The notes under the pieces are model-generated. The model was given only the letters and a program-made list of their open reading frames with translations, was not told the DNA's origin and searched no databases. Below are positions 1 to 13,400 of a DNA stretch of 64,000 nt, piece by piece. Made by a program: the position numbers and the translations under genes. Numbering within the stretch: position 1 is the stretch's first letter; every line of letters begins with the position of its first letter. Source of the DNA: Eopsaltria australis (lineage: Eukaryota; Chordata; Aves; Passeriformes; Petroicidae); contig JAVTVJ010000550.1 in NCBI GenBank assembly GCA_034509425.1, positions 372,001-436,000 on the forward strand. The letters run 5' to 3'.

Positions 1-3000
1 GCTGTCATCTTAAAGACTTAGTAACAAGACTTTTTTTGTCCCTTAGTGATTGTTGTCAGCATTCCCAACCAAATGTTGCTTCCGCCAGAAGGAAAGACAT
101 TTTGTACATCAAAAAAGCCTTGAAATAATTATTTTTTCTCTTCATTTCATATGCTTCATATAATGAAGCTTCATCACCCCACCTACCCTCACCCCCCAGT
201 CAAAATAGTCACCTACAGTAGGGACAAGGTACATTTCAAAACGAGAAGGTAGGCGTAAAACCAGGTACTCCGCACTAAAGGAGACAGAGGAACAAGGCTC
301 TGAAAAACAGGTCTTAGATTCTTTCGAACATGTACGCAGCCCAATTCATCTCCAATTCAACTGTTCTAAGCAGCCAAGTAGGTCACAATTGTACTATAAA
401 TATTTCACATCCTGGAATATATTTGGGGTTTTTTTCCTTTACTTTCTCACATTAGTTAATCAAGATGAAGCAACCATAACCAGTGATTTTAAATAACCAC
501 ACATAATATCTATGAATGAATGAACCAGATGACTTTGCAGCTCTTGTAAGCTGACTACACTGAAAGTCAACGTAAGACACTGAGTTTGAAAAAACTTTTT
601 GCTCTTATCACATGTGCAACCACAGCAAATTCATGGTACTTGCTGATTTCCCAAATATATAGTTGCTTACATTTAGTGGTTACATAGTCATTAATGTACT
701 CTTCAGGGTCACTGGACAAAAGAATTATTACAAAAAACTATCAGTATACAAGAAAATGGAGAAAAGTCTTCAGGTTTTTTTCAACCTGTCGTATAAAACA
801 TTCTTTCCTCTGTAAGCATAAAAATGATCAAATTGCAAAGGCCATCCTGATAAAAATAGTATTTCTTACATTTCACTGCTCCAGCATCTCTAGAGTTTAA
901 AGACCAGCTGTTCAAAACAAATATTACAGTATTTTCGCATCATTTTAAATTTTGTTTCATTTTTTAAAATCAGGCTGCCTTACAACTCAGGCTGAGCACA
1001 TCACCAGCAGTATCTATTTGCCTCACTGAAAAGCAGATGCAAGGGAACAAACCTGTGGAAGGACATTCCATAAGGAATGTGCCTCGCTATCCAGGACAGA
1101 AGGAACTGCACTGTTTGTTTATCCACATGTGTGCAGCTTCCAGAGTGGCAGCAGCAGAGACAGCAAGCACTCAGCACTCCTGACTGCAAACAGTGTAAAT
1201 TATGTACAAGAGAGAGATCGTGTTTCTTCTATCTTTCACAGTAAGGTCATGCTGCTCTAGGACCCTTCCTTGTCTCCTGGTTTATCACTGCAGGCTGTTA
1301 CCTGCAGGCTTGATACCAAGCACCTGAAAAAGCATGGCTTTATATTATTGATGAACAGTGTACTAAACTACCAGATAAAGATCACAGTCTGCCACAGCAG
1401 CAGTTTCAGGTGATTATACACTGCTAACTACTGGTAGTACACCACTTTCTCTACAAAGAACACAGAAAAAGGACATGTATCTGCCCATTTCTCCCATGAA
1501 TTTTCCAGACACAGAGTAAAGTAAATGGCAGGGGCAATGCCCTTAAAGGGAACAGCATCCCACCTTTGTGCTTGTCTGGGGGGTACCTCCTGTACAGCTG
1601 ATTAACGAAGCTGGCATCATGATTCCATACTGGGATTCTTGGAAGAGTTACTTTATGTACTGTGGGAGCACACATACATACACAAATATAAATAATTAGT
1701 TATTTTATATTCTTGCATAAGGTGTCCTGTTTAATCCTCCTACCCAGTAAAAACCTGTTCTATAGACAAAATAATCCTTTGAAGAACAGCAAAAAAACCC
1801 CAAATATTTTAACAAGTAAAGCGATTTGAGCAAGAGCCTGCATAATAAGGTGGTAGCTGATCATAATCAGAAAAAACCATGAGAAACAGATGCATACTCT
1901 AATAATAAGTTGTTCTTACATGCTTTATGGAAACCTACCACATGCAAAGAGAAAAATATCAGACACTGAAATCAGAATGACAAATACTGCAGTGCAAGTT
2001 AAACAAAGGAGACATTACAGTAGCAGAGTGACTTCCATGACACAAAAGAAACAAAGACACCTGGATATTTCACCATAACAGGGTTCCACTGAAGTCCAGT
2101 CACTACAGCAATGAAACCAACCAGGTTATGAAACCAACTCAAGCTCACTATAGTAAGTGAAAGGCATTATATTCTGACATTTACAGGATGGAAGACAAAG
2201 TGACAGCTGTCCAGGAATATCACCAGCTGCTAACTTGCCTTCACTCCCAAATTCTGAGTATTTTTACTGCCCAAGGCATTATTATTCCAATGCCAACAAT
2301 TTGTTGATGTGAAACTCAAGTGTTTCTAATCTTTACATAGAAGCTTTGATGTAATGCAAAAATGTTTATAGACATCACGAAAAAGGACTGATACCTGCCC
2401 TACATGCAACAGCACATCACTTTGCAAACAGCAACTGGCTTAGGAGAGCAGTCACCACCATCAGCAGAAAGATTCATTTATTACTCCAGTAGAAAACTCA
2501 CTAAAAAACTAAAATCTGAGTACTCTCCCACATAAAATCAGCTGGGGTTTTTAAAACGCATATCAGCTCATTTGTTTAGTTCTACCGAAAAGGCAAAAAC
2601 TTACTGAAATTGTGACTCTGCTCTGGGATTCAAGGGCTCTAACGCAATCCTGCTGAGACCCCATCTAGAATACACCAAGTTAAATGATCTATTTTCCCTA
2701 AGTCTTTAATCACACTAATTCAAAACTTATCCATGACTCCAGTTATTGTAATGAAAACCTGCTACACCAACTGCAAGTGCAGCATAACTACAATCACAAG
2801 GATATCAAGCTTGTTCTTACTAACATCCAGCTGCAGCCTCATGACAAAAAGATAAAGGAACAGAAGTCTACCTAATGTTCCCAGGTACATTACCAAGTAG
2901 TCCTGTCCCTTTTAAAACCAATTCTTCTCCTCTCCTTTTCAATAAATCTGCATGTGCAAGAATCTAAACAAGTAGACTTTTACCACCTAATCAGGTTTAA

Positions 3001-5628
3001 CAAATCAGGATAAAGAAATGAGGGAGGGGGAAAAGAATCTGATCTCAGAACCCAAGATCTATTAGCCCTTAAGGGCAGTCTCCAGTGAATGAATCTTAGC
3101 CTGAATGAAATGAAACTCCTGTCACAGCAAACACGTAACAGTTACGGAAAGTATGTGGAAACACATTCTAGGAGTGTTAATAAAATTGCAGTGGCATTTA
3201 TTAGGCATCTATTATTCTTATCCTGCTGCATTTATTACCAGTGCTCTTCAGGAGAAAACACCCCAAGCATTAACTGGCATTTCAACTCTTTGCATAAACT
3301 CTACGGAAACACACCCAATCCGTCACTGGAGTTGGCTACTCACAGCTATTAACTACATCCTAAGTTTCTCACGTCAATGGAAAATGTTCCCTTACAACAC
3401 TACTATTCCTTTAGCATTCCTTCAGAAAATATGCTTTTAAGAATCATCAAAACACCAGTGAAGATATACCCCTTGTGGAGGTAGTGCTCAAAGCTTTTGA
3501 AAAATATACTGCTATTTTATCATTATATATGGTACTTAATCCAAGACAGATCACTTCCAAGGGCATGTGAAGGAAATTTGATAAGCAACACAGCATTCCA
3601 TAATTTAAATCTAACTTTGTTAGCTTGCTGGTTCAAAATTCAGGCATTACAATTTGCTGAAAGGACATAAACAGAGCCATTAACAGCTTCATTAACAAGG
3701 CTGAAGACAGATTTCTCGTCAGTGGAAAGATCGTGTACCAGAAAGAACTAAAGCATAGGTGTAAATCAAGTAACTGGATCTGAACTTTGGTTGTAACATG
3801 TTACTTTCCTCAACGAATGGAAAAAAGGAAAAAAACACCCACTCTTCCTGCTGCAAGATAAGCATATTTTTCATACTCAGTCAGGACAAGGATATTGTTG
3901 GGAAGTTACTGCATGTGCGCCAGTCCTGACCATGTATTCTGACTGAACAGACAAGAACCCCCAGGTTTCACTGTCACATTCCTTTATCGTAACAGGGAAA
4001 ACTGTCATTCAATTGTCATCTACTTTATTTTACTAATGAGATTTCAAGAGAGATGCTAATTGGGTTTGACACATCATCCTTTCACACAGCTCTGCAAACC
4101 TATGTTAACATTCTTCAAACAACTGTAGTATGAAAAAGTTGCCTGAGATTCAGCAAAACTCACAAATTACTGTTTTTGTTTCATCCTAGCATGTGTTTTT
4201 AGTGACATGATTATTAAATGAACTTATCAGAAGGAAAATATCGTTCATTAATTTGCATTTAAAATTAAAGCTTAAGTTTGATGACAATACACTTTAGCAT
4301 AGCAAATTCCATCACTTCACCAAAACCATTTTGCTAAAAAAGTCTATCTCAGCTGCAACACCGGCTGATTTGGTAACTTTGAGATGACATTATTTGCTTT
4401 AACAGGCAGCGTTAACAACTGCTACCATTTACCAGAAAGTGGACATAATGCAGAGAAAGATGACAAATGTGATTCATGGGATAAATAAGGTTTATTGCAT
4501 GGAACAATACACCAAGAATGTAAACTCAAATCAACTCTACATAAATAGTGAATAAGATCTCCTGAGCTGTTGCAGGACCAACACCTAGAAGTACTGAGAA
4601 GATTTTATTCTTACATAGCACTCATGCAAGTGACGCTTCTAGAAATCTTTCCACAGAGCTTTGCAAAGCTTAAGAAGCAACCCAGTATGTGCCATGAAAT
4701 GAACCACACAATTAATCCAAATGATAGAAAAATTCTTCACGGTGTGTGCTTCAAGTTTATCAGTTAACAAATCAGGCAGGTAACCACCTTTACAGAGAGA
4801 TGACATCAAGCACTAAGTTACTGAATTTATCCCAGAAAGGTACAACCTGAATGCATCTCTACAACGTGAGAATAGATCATTCCCAGCAGAGAGGGGTGGC
4901 AACTGCTGTGGCACTCAGGTTTTTTTCATCTGAGGACGTCTGACAGAGGTTAGATGCCTTTCTAGTAGACTCCAGAAAGGTAAAAGAGAACATCCTACAT
5001 GATAAGGGGTGTGAGAAAAAAAGTCTTTAACAGGCTCCCCTTCTCCAAGGAGCTGTGAATTTGAGACAATTTGTATAAATATTATGTTACTTTGAGTCAC
5101 AAGCATTTTTTATTTTTTTTTACAGCAAAGCTTGCAGGCCAGGCCCCTCTAGCAGACATTATGGGATGTGTGTAACATGTGCTTGGTGGAAATGACAACC
5201 ACCTCCTTGCCAGGTGCCTTATGATAAATTACAAATTACAGGAGTGACACCACACTTCTCTCCAATCACTACAACGAGCACTGTGGGGAAAAAAGCCAAC
5301 ACCCCTAAGTCTTCCTGAAGTGAAAAATGAAGCATGCACTGCTTTTGTACAATGAAATAGGAAATATTTAGACTTCTAGCAACGCTACAAGTCTAACATC
5401 TTTGCAGGGCTAAAAAATCAAGGATCATCTTATGACTGAAATATATTAACAGATAACAAATTAAAAGACCCAAATAATATTTGAATCCAATATTAAGCAA
5501 ATTTTTTTGCTAGATCTAATTGAATTCTAAATGGTTGAATTCATGTTCTTAAAGAAGCCTGGCTTGATATGGTGAAGAATAATAAAATCACAAGAAAACG
5601 AAAATTATATATAAGGAACTAGAGTCTT

Positions 5629-5985
5629 TTTCCTATGGGAAGAAGTTAAGAAAGCTGGCACTGTTCAGCAGGCTTGAGGGGAATCTCATCAAGGTATATA
5701 AATACCTGAGGGAGGGTGCAAAGAAGAGGGAGCCAGGCTTTTTTCAGTGGAGCCCGGTAACAGGACCAGAGGCAATGGGCACACACTGAAACAAAAGAGG
5801 TTCCATCTTTTCACTGTGAGTGTGACCAAGTGTTGGCACAGGCTGCCCACAGAGGTTGTAGACTCCCCTCCTCAGAAATACTCAAAAGATGTCGACACAA
5901 TCCTGCTCAACTTGCCCTAAGTGACCCTGCTTGAGCAGGCGGGTTGAACCAGATGGCCTCTAACCTCAACACTCTGGTGAAAAAA
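5629..5985 (+). mobile_element. CR1 LINE fragment (3' region)
   Basis: The stretch reads as the 3' part of an avian CR1 retrotransposon in plus orientation. Diagnostic blocks in order are a 'CTGTTCAGCAGGCTTGAGG' segment, 'ATAAATACCTGAGGGAGGG', 'GAGGCAATGGGCACA', a 'GGCACAGGCTGCCCACAGAG' block and 'TGACCCTGCTTGAGCAGG'. It is 5' truncated, as is usual for CR1, and stops just before the short terminal repeats of the family. It lies inside the KIF13A intron, antisense to that gene. Many substitutions indicate an old copy. Confidence 0.9.
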
Positions 5986-8900
5986 GCTAAAATCACTTTT
6001 TAAAGATGGTACACAGCAGTAGCATGGACATTACATATATAAATATATAAAATATGAGCATCTAAATTTATAAAATATGATCTGCAAGGCTTGAGACTCA
6101 AGAAATTTTATCCGTTATTATAAACCCAGACTTATGTCAATTTTAAAGAAGTCAACTAAAAACCACCTTCAAAAATCCTTAGATCATGTGCTCCCACGTA
6201 TACAACAGTTTCACAGGAAAAAAAAATTCAATGTAATACAAAATTTGTGGCAGCTCAGCAACTTTCAGTGGGGTTTCACACTTGGTTTTCATGACCAAAT
6301 GTTTTCCACATCTCCAAAACATACAGGCAGTCTACTGTGAAGAATATTATTCACTGTGCTCATCAAGTGAAGTTACCAGGCAAGGCTGGGCATTCAGGTT
6401 TCACCTCTTATTTTCAGTGAACAAGCTGCGACAGTACTGCTTTTGACATCATGGTAGCAAATTCTCTAGTTCTAAGCAGATGGTCACAGTCATTACTAAG
6501 AAAGTGATGGTACAGCTGCAGTGGGAATGAAATGCCTGAAGACAAACGCTGAAAAAATACTCAGTAAGACTGAGAAGGGATAAGGTACAAATTAGAATAA
6601 ATCTTAAAAGATTTGCATGTGCAAGTCAGCAATGTAAATGGGTAAAACAGACAAAGCTGATTTACTGCTGACTTTACATAGAGATTCTGCTATAGAGGGA
6701 AGACAGTTATAGCTTTGAAGTGCCTCAGTGGAGAATGAGTCCACAACTAAATGCAAGCATTTGTAGTGCTTAATTCAAAACCAGAAAAGCAGCATAATTT
6801 ATTTGTTTTGTTACAATAGACTTCATTTTTACAATACCCAAGAGTTGGCTTCTGTCCCATAAAAATTCCAATTCATCTGAAAACCAACAGCAATACTACA
6901 GTGTAGGTCAAGAGTAAAATTCCTGATTAAGTATTACAAGCAGTTTTCAGTATAAGAAATGGTGATTTCAAAGAGTAAATGTGAACTCATGGGATCACAA
7001 GCACAGCAAGAATGCAGCTTACAAAATAGTGGAAGAGGAACAGAAATCATCTCAGACCTACAGACATTAATGGCTTTTAAAAAGTCTAGTAAGAGGTGAC
7101 AGTATAATGGTACACAAGTCATTAATGTGATCAGACAATTAAGAACAAAAATGGATTTTCAGTATTTCCTGAAAAGACAGAAACAAAAAATTATTTATGT
7201 CTATTTTTACAGCTGAAGAGTGAGTTTACATCTGCCAATACACATTAGCTGGCTGAACAAAGCAATAAAACAGAGAGCAAGAATATCAATGCTATATAGT
7301 CTATAACTGTCACAGGCAACAGTGCCATTAAGTCTTTTGAGATTGAGTAGCCTTCCATGAGGCAGAACAGCATTGACTTTGAATTATTCTGACTCATTCT
7401 CCTGCTGTCCAGAAAGCTTTCCCAGATTTTGATAGTGAAGAAATTGAATCTCATTTATTTTGTTCTTATACCAACACTGTCCTGTAATTTAACCCTTCAA
7501 TCAATCTTGGCTTTCTACATGTGCTGTCATATGTTACACTTTCCCCGCAGCTCTGAACACACTTCTACACAGGGAGCTTTCGCAGTTCTCCTCCTCTTCG
7601 AAACAGTTTGAATTTATATTTCTTAAGCATAGTGAACCTGAAATGTAGAGAATACAATAGAAGTCTAAGACATTACCAAGTCCAATACTACCAAAAATCT
7701 CTTAGAATGGCATTGTTCCTATGTTGCACTCATACTGAGCTGTTTATGAAGGAATATTTGCATTAAAATATTTGGAAAATATGGAAAGAAAAAAACCTTT
7801 CTGCACAGAAAGCATAACTCTTTCCAGCCTTTGCTATATTCCTTCAGTACTCTTGAAGAACTATTGCCTAACTCTTCTGTGAAATGCAATGGGAACAATC
7901 GTGACACATTTCAGTTTGCATTAGAGACCAGAAAGGAGGTGAGAACCATAGAAACTGCTTCATTTTTGAAACCTGAAGAACTACTTTAGCTACCAAATTC
8001 TTTCTGAGAATATCTCAGAGAAAGGAAAACTTTGAAAGCAGAGATTGTATCTTTAATTAGGCTGCAGGTGAAGTAGTTTTATCTCTGCCAGAGGTGGGGG
8101 AGGAGGAAAAACAGGTAAGGTTTCAAGTGTGTATGCTGTTTCAGGTCTGAGGCAGAATGAGTAAGCTTCAGACTAAAAGACATTGGCAACAGTTTCTCTA
8201 AGAATACCTCACTGTAATTGCCCAAGAGGCAAAGCCAGTTTAAGAAGTTTCTGCTCTTCTCCAACTTCTTGTCCCTAGCTCCATGCCACAGCCTCTCACA
8301 CTCTGCTATGTTTCTGCCAGAAAAATGCAATGCAATGGGAAAATTAATTTGCTTTGTCACTCTTTATTTAAGAAATTATCTTTGTTTTGTAGAAGCAGAA
8401 ACCAGCTGTACCAATGCAGACAATGTACACAGCAAACACCAATGTGCAATTGGGAACACGAACCCAATTGAGAGAGGGGTGAAGCTGTACTGACTGCTAG
8501 ACCACTGCCATATCACAGATCCTGCCTCTGACAGCCATCAGGCCCTTTAATCAAGCCACCTGATGAACACAGCAGAAAACTCAGCAGCAGCCTAGTGCAG
8601 CTGCAGAACACAGGTGTTCTCACCAGTCACGGACAGTGAGAAACTACAGATGGAATTGACTGCTGTTTAACCTTAATGGTCTTCAAGGACTGGGTTTTTA
8701 TATATTAATTTACCTAACAATTGTTTAATCAGACTATTCAAAGTTGAGATCCTGTGGAAAGTCCACAGTTTAATTCTAGACGTGTCTTTGTACTTGCTCT
8801 GAATCCACCTCCCGACAATTCAAGTTGAAGTCCCACAGTTCTTGTAAGGCAACAGGCAGTAAATCCTTCCTCCTGCTGTTCATGGAGCTACAGATCTCTA

Positions 8901-11900
8901 ACCATATCCCTTTAGTCTTCTTCTAGACTAAAGACTTCTTGCTTTATTATCAGCTCCTCATGTAGAAGAGGTCTGTAAGCTCAGCACCCTTACTGCCATT
9001 CTCTATCTCTTCCTAGTTCCAGCAGACCTTCTTGAGAATAAAACACAACAGTCAAGAGCACTTTGCAGCTATACAGAGACATGAAACTCCCTCCCTCATT
9101 CCCTGCTCTTTCCCAACATGCTTTCCCAGTAGGTCATGACAGTCTCTTGTCATTTTTCACCCACTTGCTGAGCACTGAGCTGAGGTTTCCCTTGAATGAG
9201 CACAACTCCAGAGTGATTCACCGGGGAACAAGGAGCCCACAAACCACGGCTGGGTACATAAGGTCAGAAGAGCTTTGTGTTTCACAGTGAGTTTCATGCA
9301 CCCTTTTATCATTCAGCCACAACCCACCTGAAGGTCCTCCCACAGCTTTCTGTGGCTGCCATGCTCCAACAGCAGCCACAGCAACACCTTCTTGCCAACA
9401 TATTTCATCACACCCATATTCACCCCTTCTCCCATACATTTAGAAAAGAAGAAATGCCAGACCAAGCAGAGACCTCTTCAGTACTCCACACAAGATATTC
9501 AGGGATGAAAGAAAGGATTTTGGCTGGACATGTGGCTCATGCCTACTGAGTCTGTTATTTTTATTAAGTGGGAGAAGCTAAAAGTCACAAGTCTGTGGGT
9601 TGTGGCTGACTTTTTTCCTCCAAAACACTTGAAGCACAAGTATCAGTGCCTTGATCACTTAACTCACTGGAACTGTAAAATTATTTTGAGTATTGAGTCT
9701 TCCAGAAGTCTTTATATAAACGGGCTAAGGAAACTTGCAGAAAGAGCACATCACTTCCAAGGGGAATAAAATCGTGTGCAAAACCTTGACTAAACTATAC
9801 ACCCCAAACCATTCATATAGAGTTTGCTGAAAAGAAATCTAGAAAATAAATCTGAGTCTTAAAAATGCTATCAATATTTTTGCTAGACACTAGTTTTTAA
9901 AACAAAATTAAGTGTTGATAAGTTAACTGCAGAACCTCTTGATCAGCTTCTCCCAGTTATCAGAAATGATGGTGCCATTATTGCACACCATTTACGGTTG
10001 TTTCAGAACAAAAAGATGCAGGTTAAAAGAATCCAGCAATTAGAAAAGAAAGTGATACAGAAGTCCAAAATCAAAATGGCAGTACTGAGTTATGACATAT
10101 CCTTCAAAAGCAAAATATCGTTCTACCTTAGGACCTGTATGCACAATCAAATCTAAAGCTTGGGACATGAAACAATACTCAGTACTCTTTTTTTTTTCCT
10201 TTAAATATATTGCAAACAAATTATGTGGCATCACCCAATTCAAAAGCTGTGTCCAAGAAATTGTACTGCAGAAAAAAAAAAGCAAGGCTAGAGACAGTAT
10301 ATTTAAGGGACTAAAAATATTTGCTTTTTTCACAGTTTTCTTCTCAACAGGTTGCAATGGAAAACTATACAAACATCTTAGCTTTTCTAACCCCGCTTTC
10401 CAATACTGAGGATCAAGATAAGTGAAACACACAAAAGCTTCCTTCAAACACGGCTTTCCATCTCTATTATTATAGTATAAACTGAGTGGCTACATTCTGG
10501 GATTGCAATTTTGTTTTTATTTAATGTACATTGTACTACCTCTGACAAAAAAGGATGTTCTTTGCTTGCCCTACTGAACACACCTGTACCTTCTCCTCTG
10601 TGCAACACCTGTAGCTAACTAGCCAACAGAAAAGCAGAAATGCAATTATTTCATATTCAGTGTGTCTTTCCTAATCTAAATGTCTTTGTAGGCAATTGAA
10701 TCTACCCCTAAAAAACAGAACCAAACCTCAAAGGCTCAATACATTTCCTTTAATTATGCATCTGTCGTATAAAAATTACTGTCAAGCTCAGACAAAAGTA
10801 AGTTAACTGCAGCACATAATGATATATAAAATAGGTAACCTTTTAAAAGAAACCTAGCTTTTCCAAATGGCACTTTTTTAGACTAATCTGCATAAGATAC
10901 TTAGGGTAATTACTTCAGTTACTCTGAGAACCATAACTCTTGACTCTTGAGCAGTTACAAATGCATTCAATTTTTGTACAGTGCTGCAGAAAGTATCAAG
11001 TGTTTTCTAAATCCTGTCTTAAAAAAAAGAAAATTCTCAGGAAAATAACATTGTATACATTAAATGAAATGCAACCTCAGCTTGTTAATAAAAGGCTATC
11101 GTATCACATTCTACCCAGGAAGGAAGGAGAGAAGGAAAGGGAATGAAGGCAAGTAAGCAGAAGAAAAAGATGGTTTTTTCCTTGCAAAAAAAAAATTACA
11201 ATCAGTGGTCATCAGGTGGAAGACAGATATATTCCTTCAGGCAGCTGACAAAAAAAAATTAAACAAAAAAAAAATTGGTTTTCTCCTTTTCACCTTGACA
11301 TATTTTATTACAACTACACATAAGTGGTATTCTTCTCCTGCCGGTTTGATTGTTTTCTGCTCCTCCTTTTCTACTCTCCTCAAATGAAACAGTTTGGCTG
11401 TTTTAGTGTTTAAAAACACTATGCTAATGAACTGGAGTAAACCTAACAAAACTGAAGAACACAGAAACAAAAAATTTGAAATAATGCCAACATTAATTTT
11501 GGCCAGTATTCTTAACAGAGTCTCACTAACTGAGCTCAAAATCATTTATGTCTTGGACATTTTGGATTAAATTCCACAGTACCAGAGTGAAGTCACAAAC
11601 TGCAACACAGCAGTTTCAGTTTTCTGTCTTTGACCATTTTTCCATGGATACTTTTCAGATCTTGTTTTAACTGCCATGTGTTTTAATATTTGTTGTAGCA
11701 ACATGATAATGAAGTGTATACAAGTCACTGCAATCACATAACTCTTCCAACAACACAAAGACAGGATTTATTTCAGTCGCAGAGGAGTCACATCCTCAAC
11801 CTCCAAGCCAAGCTTTATGTTAGGCACTAGGCATACAGCTTGGAAATGGAATTGTATAATGGAAATACTGAGAAGTTCTTTGCCATAGCATCACTGGCAA

Positions 11901-13029
11901 TAAAATACCCAAGATTACAAACAATATCATCATGTGAGCATTCCAGGCTGGCCTATAAATAGAATTCAGAAAGAACCGGCCTCTCACAAATACGGTGCCT
12001 CAGTTCAACATGTATCTGCTAAAAATACCAAATATGTTCAGTAACATAAGTCCATCTGAAATTTGTGAATTAAATACCTATTTACATATCCTATCTCTTT
12101 TGTTTAACTGATGATACAATGGACTACCCTGATGGACTTCTGAATGAAAAAGTGTACACTTAGAATGTGTTATCTGTATTTTATTTATCCAGCAAAATGC
12201 ATATATTTCAGGATAAAGCAATACTTTTCTTGATAGTACAGAAATACCATGACTAAGAGGCTATCTTGATCAACATCAAGATTAGAATTTATGATTCAGT
12301 AATTAATTTGGGATTCCACCCACAAAAGCAAAAAGACATTATGTTCTGCAGGGATTCTTAGGGATAAGATGCTCATCTGCATCTAACCTAGAGAGATTAT
12401 AAAAATATACATTCAGAAAAAACTTTTTTTTTCTTGTACAAAAAAACATACTATTTCAATATTGTTAATTATTTTTCCAGAAAGAACAGGAGAACAACAG
12501 ATTCATATTAATGGTTACACCACGTACTTATACAATAGAGGGAGTGGACACATTCCTCAGGTAGCAGATCAGTAGTACGCAGCGTTTCAGAAACAATCAG
12601 AACTTCCTGAGAGATAATGGAAAAGATAATTCATGTATTACTCAGGATAGGCTTATTCATTTTGCTTTGCCAAAAAAGGAAGGTGTTGGACACTTAGGGA
12701 AGAAAATGACAATTTACTTGAAAGTATTAATGACTTAAAAGTTTATCAATGGCTGTAAATGTCAATTTTAGCCGTTCATATGGATATAGCCAAAGGAAAA
12801 ATACTAGTCTGGTGTCTCTGCAGCAAGACTCACAGCCTATACTTCACCAGCTTCTGTAACATTATTTCACACATCAACCCCTTCATTCACTGTAACAAAC
12901 CAGTGACAATAAAGTCAAATGAAGAAGAATGAAAAAAAAATTGGATTTAAACACATCCCAAAGAATCTTCACTTGTTGTGGCACTTATCAAGCTGTCCAT
13001 GCCAAGCACTTTAAACTTCCTGTTTAAAG

Positions 13030-13400
13030 ACCTGTTGGTGATCTCAGCTTGGCACAGGAGAAGGTGCAGCAAGGAGTGCTCTGACTGCCAGCCCCCTTCC
13101 CCACAAGGCCCAGAGCAAGGCCCAGCTGGTGGCTCAGAGAGGAGCTCTGGAGAGATTCCCAGCACAGCACCAGCACCTGAGCAGCAGCACACTGAGCTAC
13201 TGCAGACTCCAGGGAGTGACCCAGAGCCAGAGCTGAGCACCAGAGTTAACGAGCGAGACATCCAACCAGCACTGCACATATACTGCAGTGTCACGGAGTG
13301 CAGGAACTCCTGCAGAGTCTCCTCCTGTTCTCATCCCTCTCACCTCCAACCAGCAATCACTGATCTGGCTCTCGACTATTCCATGTTTTGAATGCGAGCT
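13030..13400. other. GC-richer patch in the KIF13A intron, unknown
   Basis: A stretch of about 370 bp is clearly richer in G, C and CAG/CTG words than the surrounding intron. It is open on the plus strand for 137 codons (12978-13391) and on the minus strand for 115. Neither translation resembles a known domain; the plus-strand product is Pro/Glu/Ser/Gln-rich low complexity. I see no splice context strong enough to call an exon. It could be a regulatory element, an alternative exon or a decayed repeat. Confidence 0.3.

Noticed and set aside
2725..2750. Possible KIF13A exon 3 fragment (minus strand resembling the W-S-M-D part of the motor)
   Set aside because: The match needs a one-base frame shift, the flanking residues do not fit, and no acceptor or donor lies in position.
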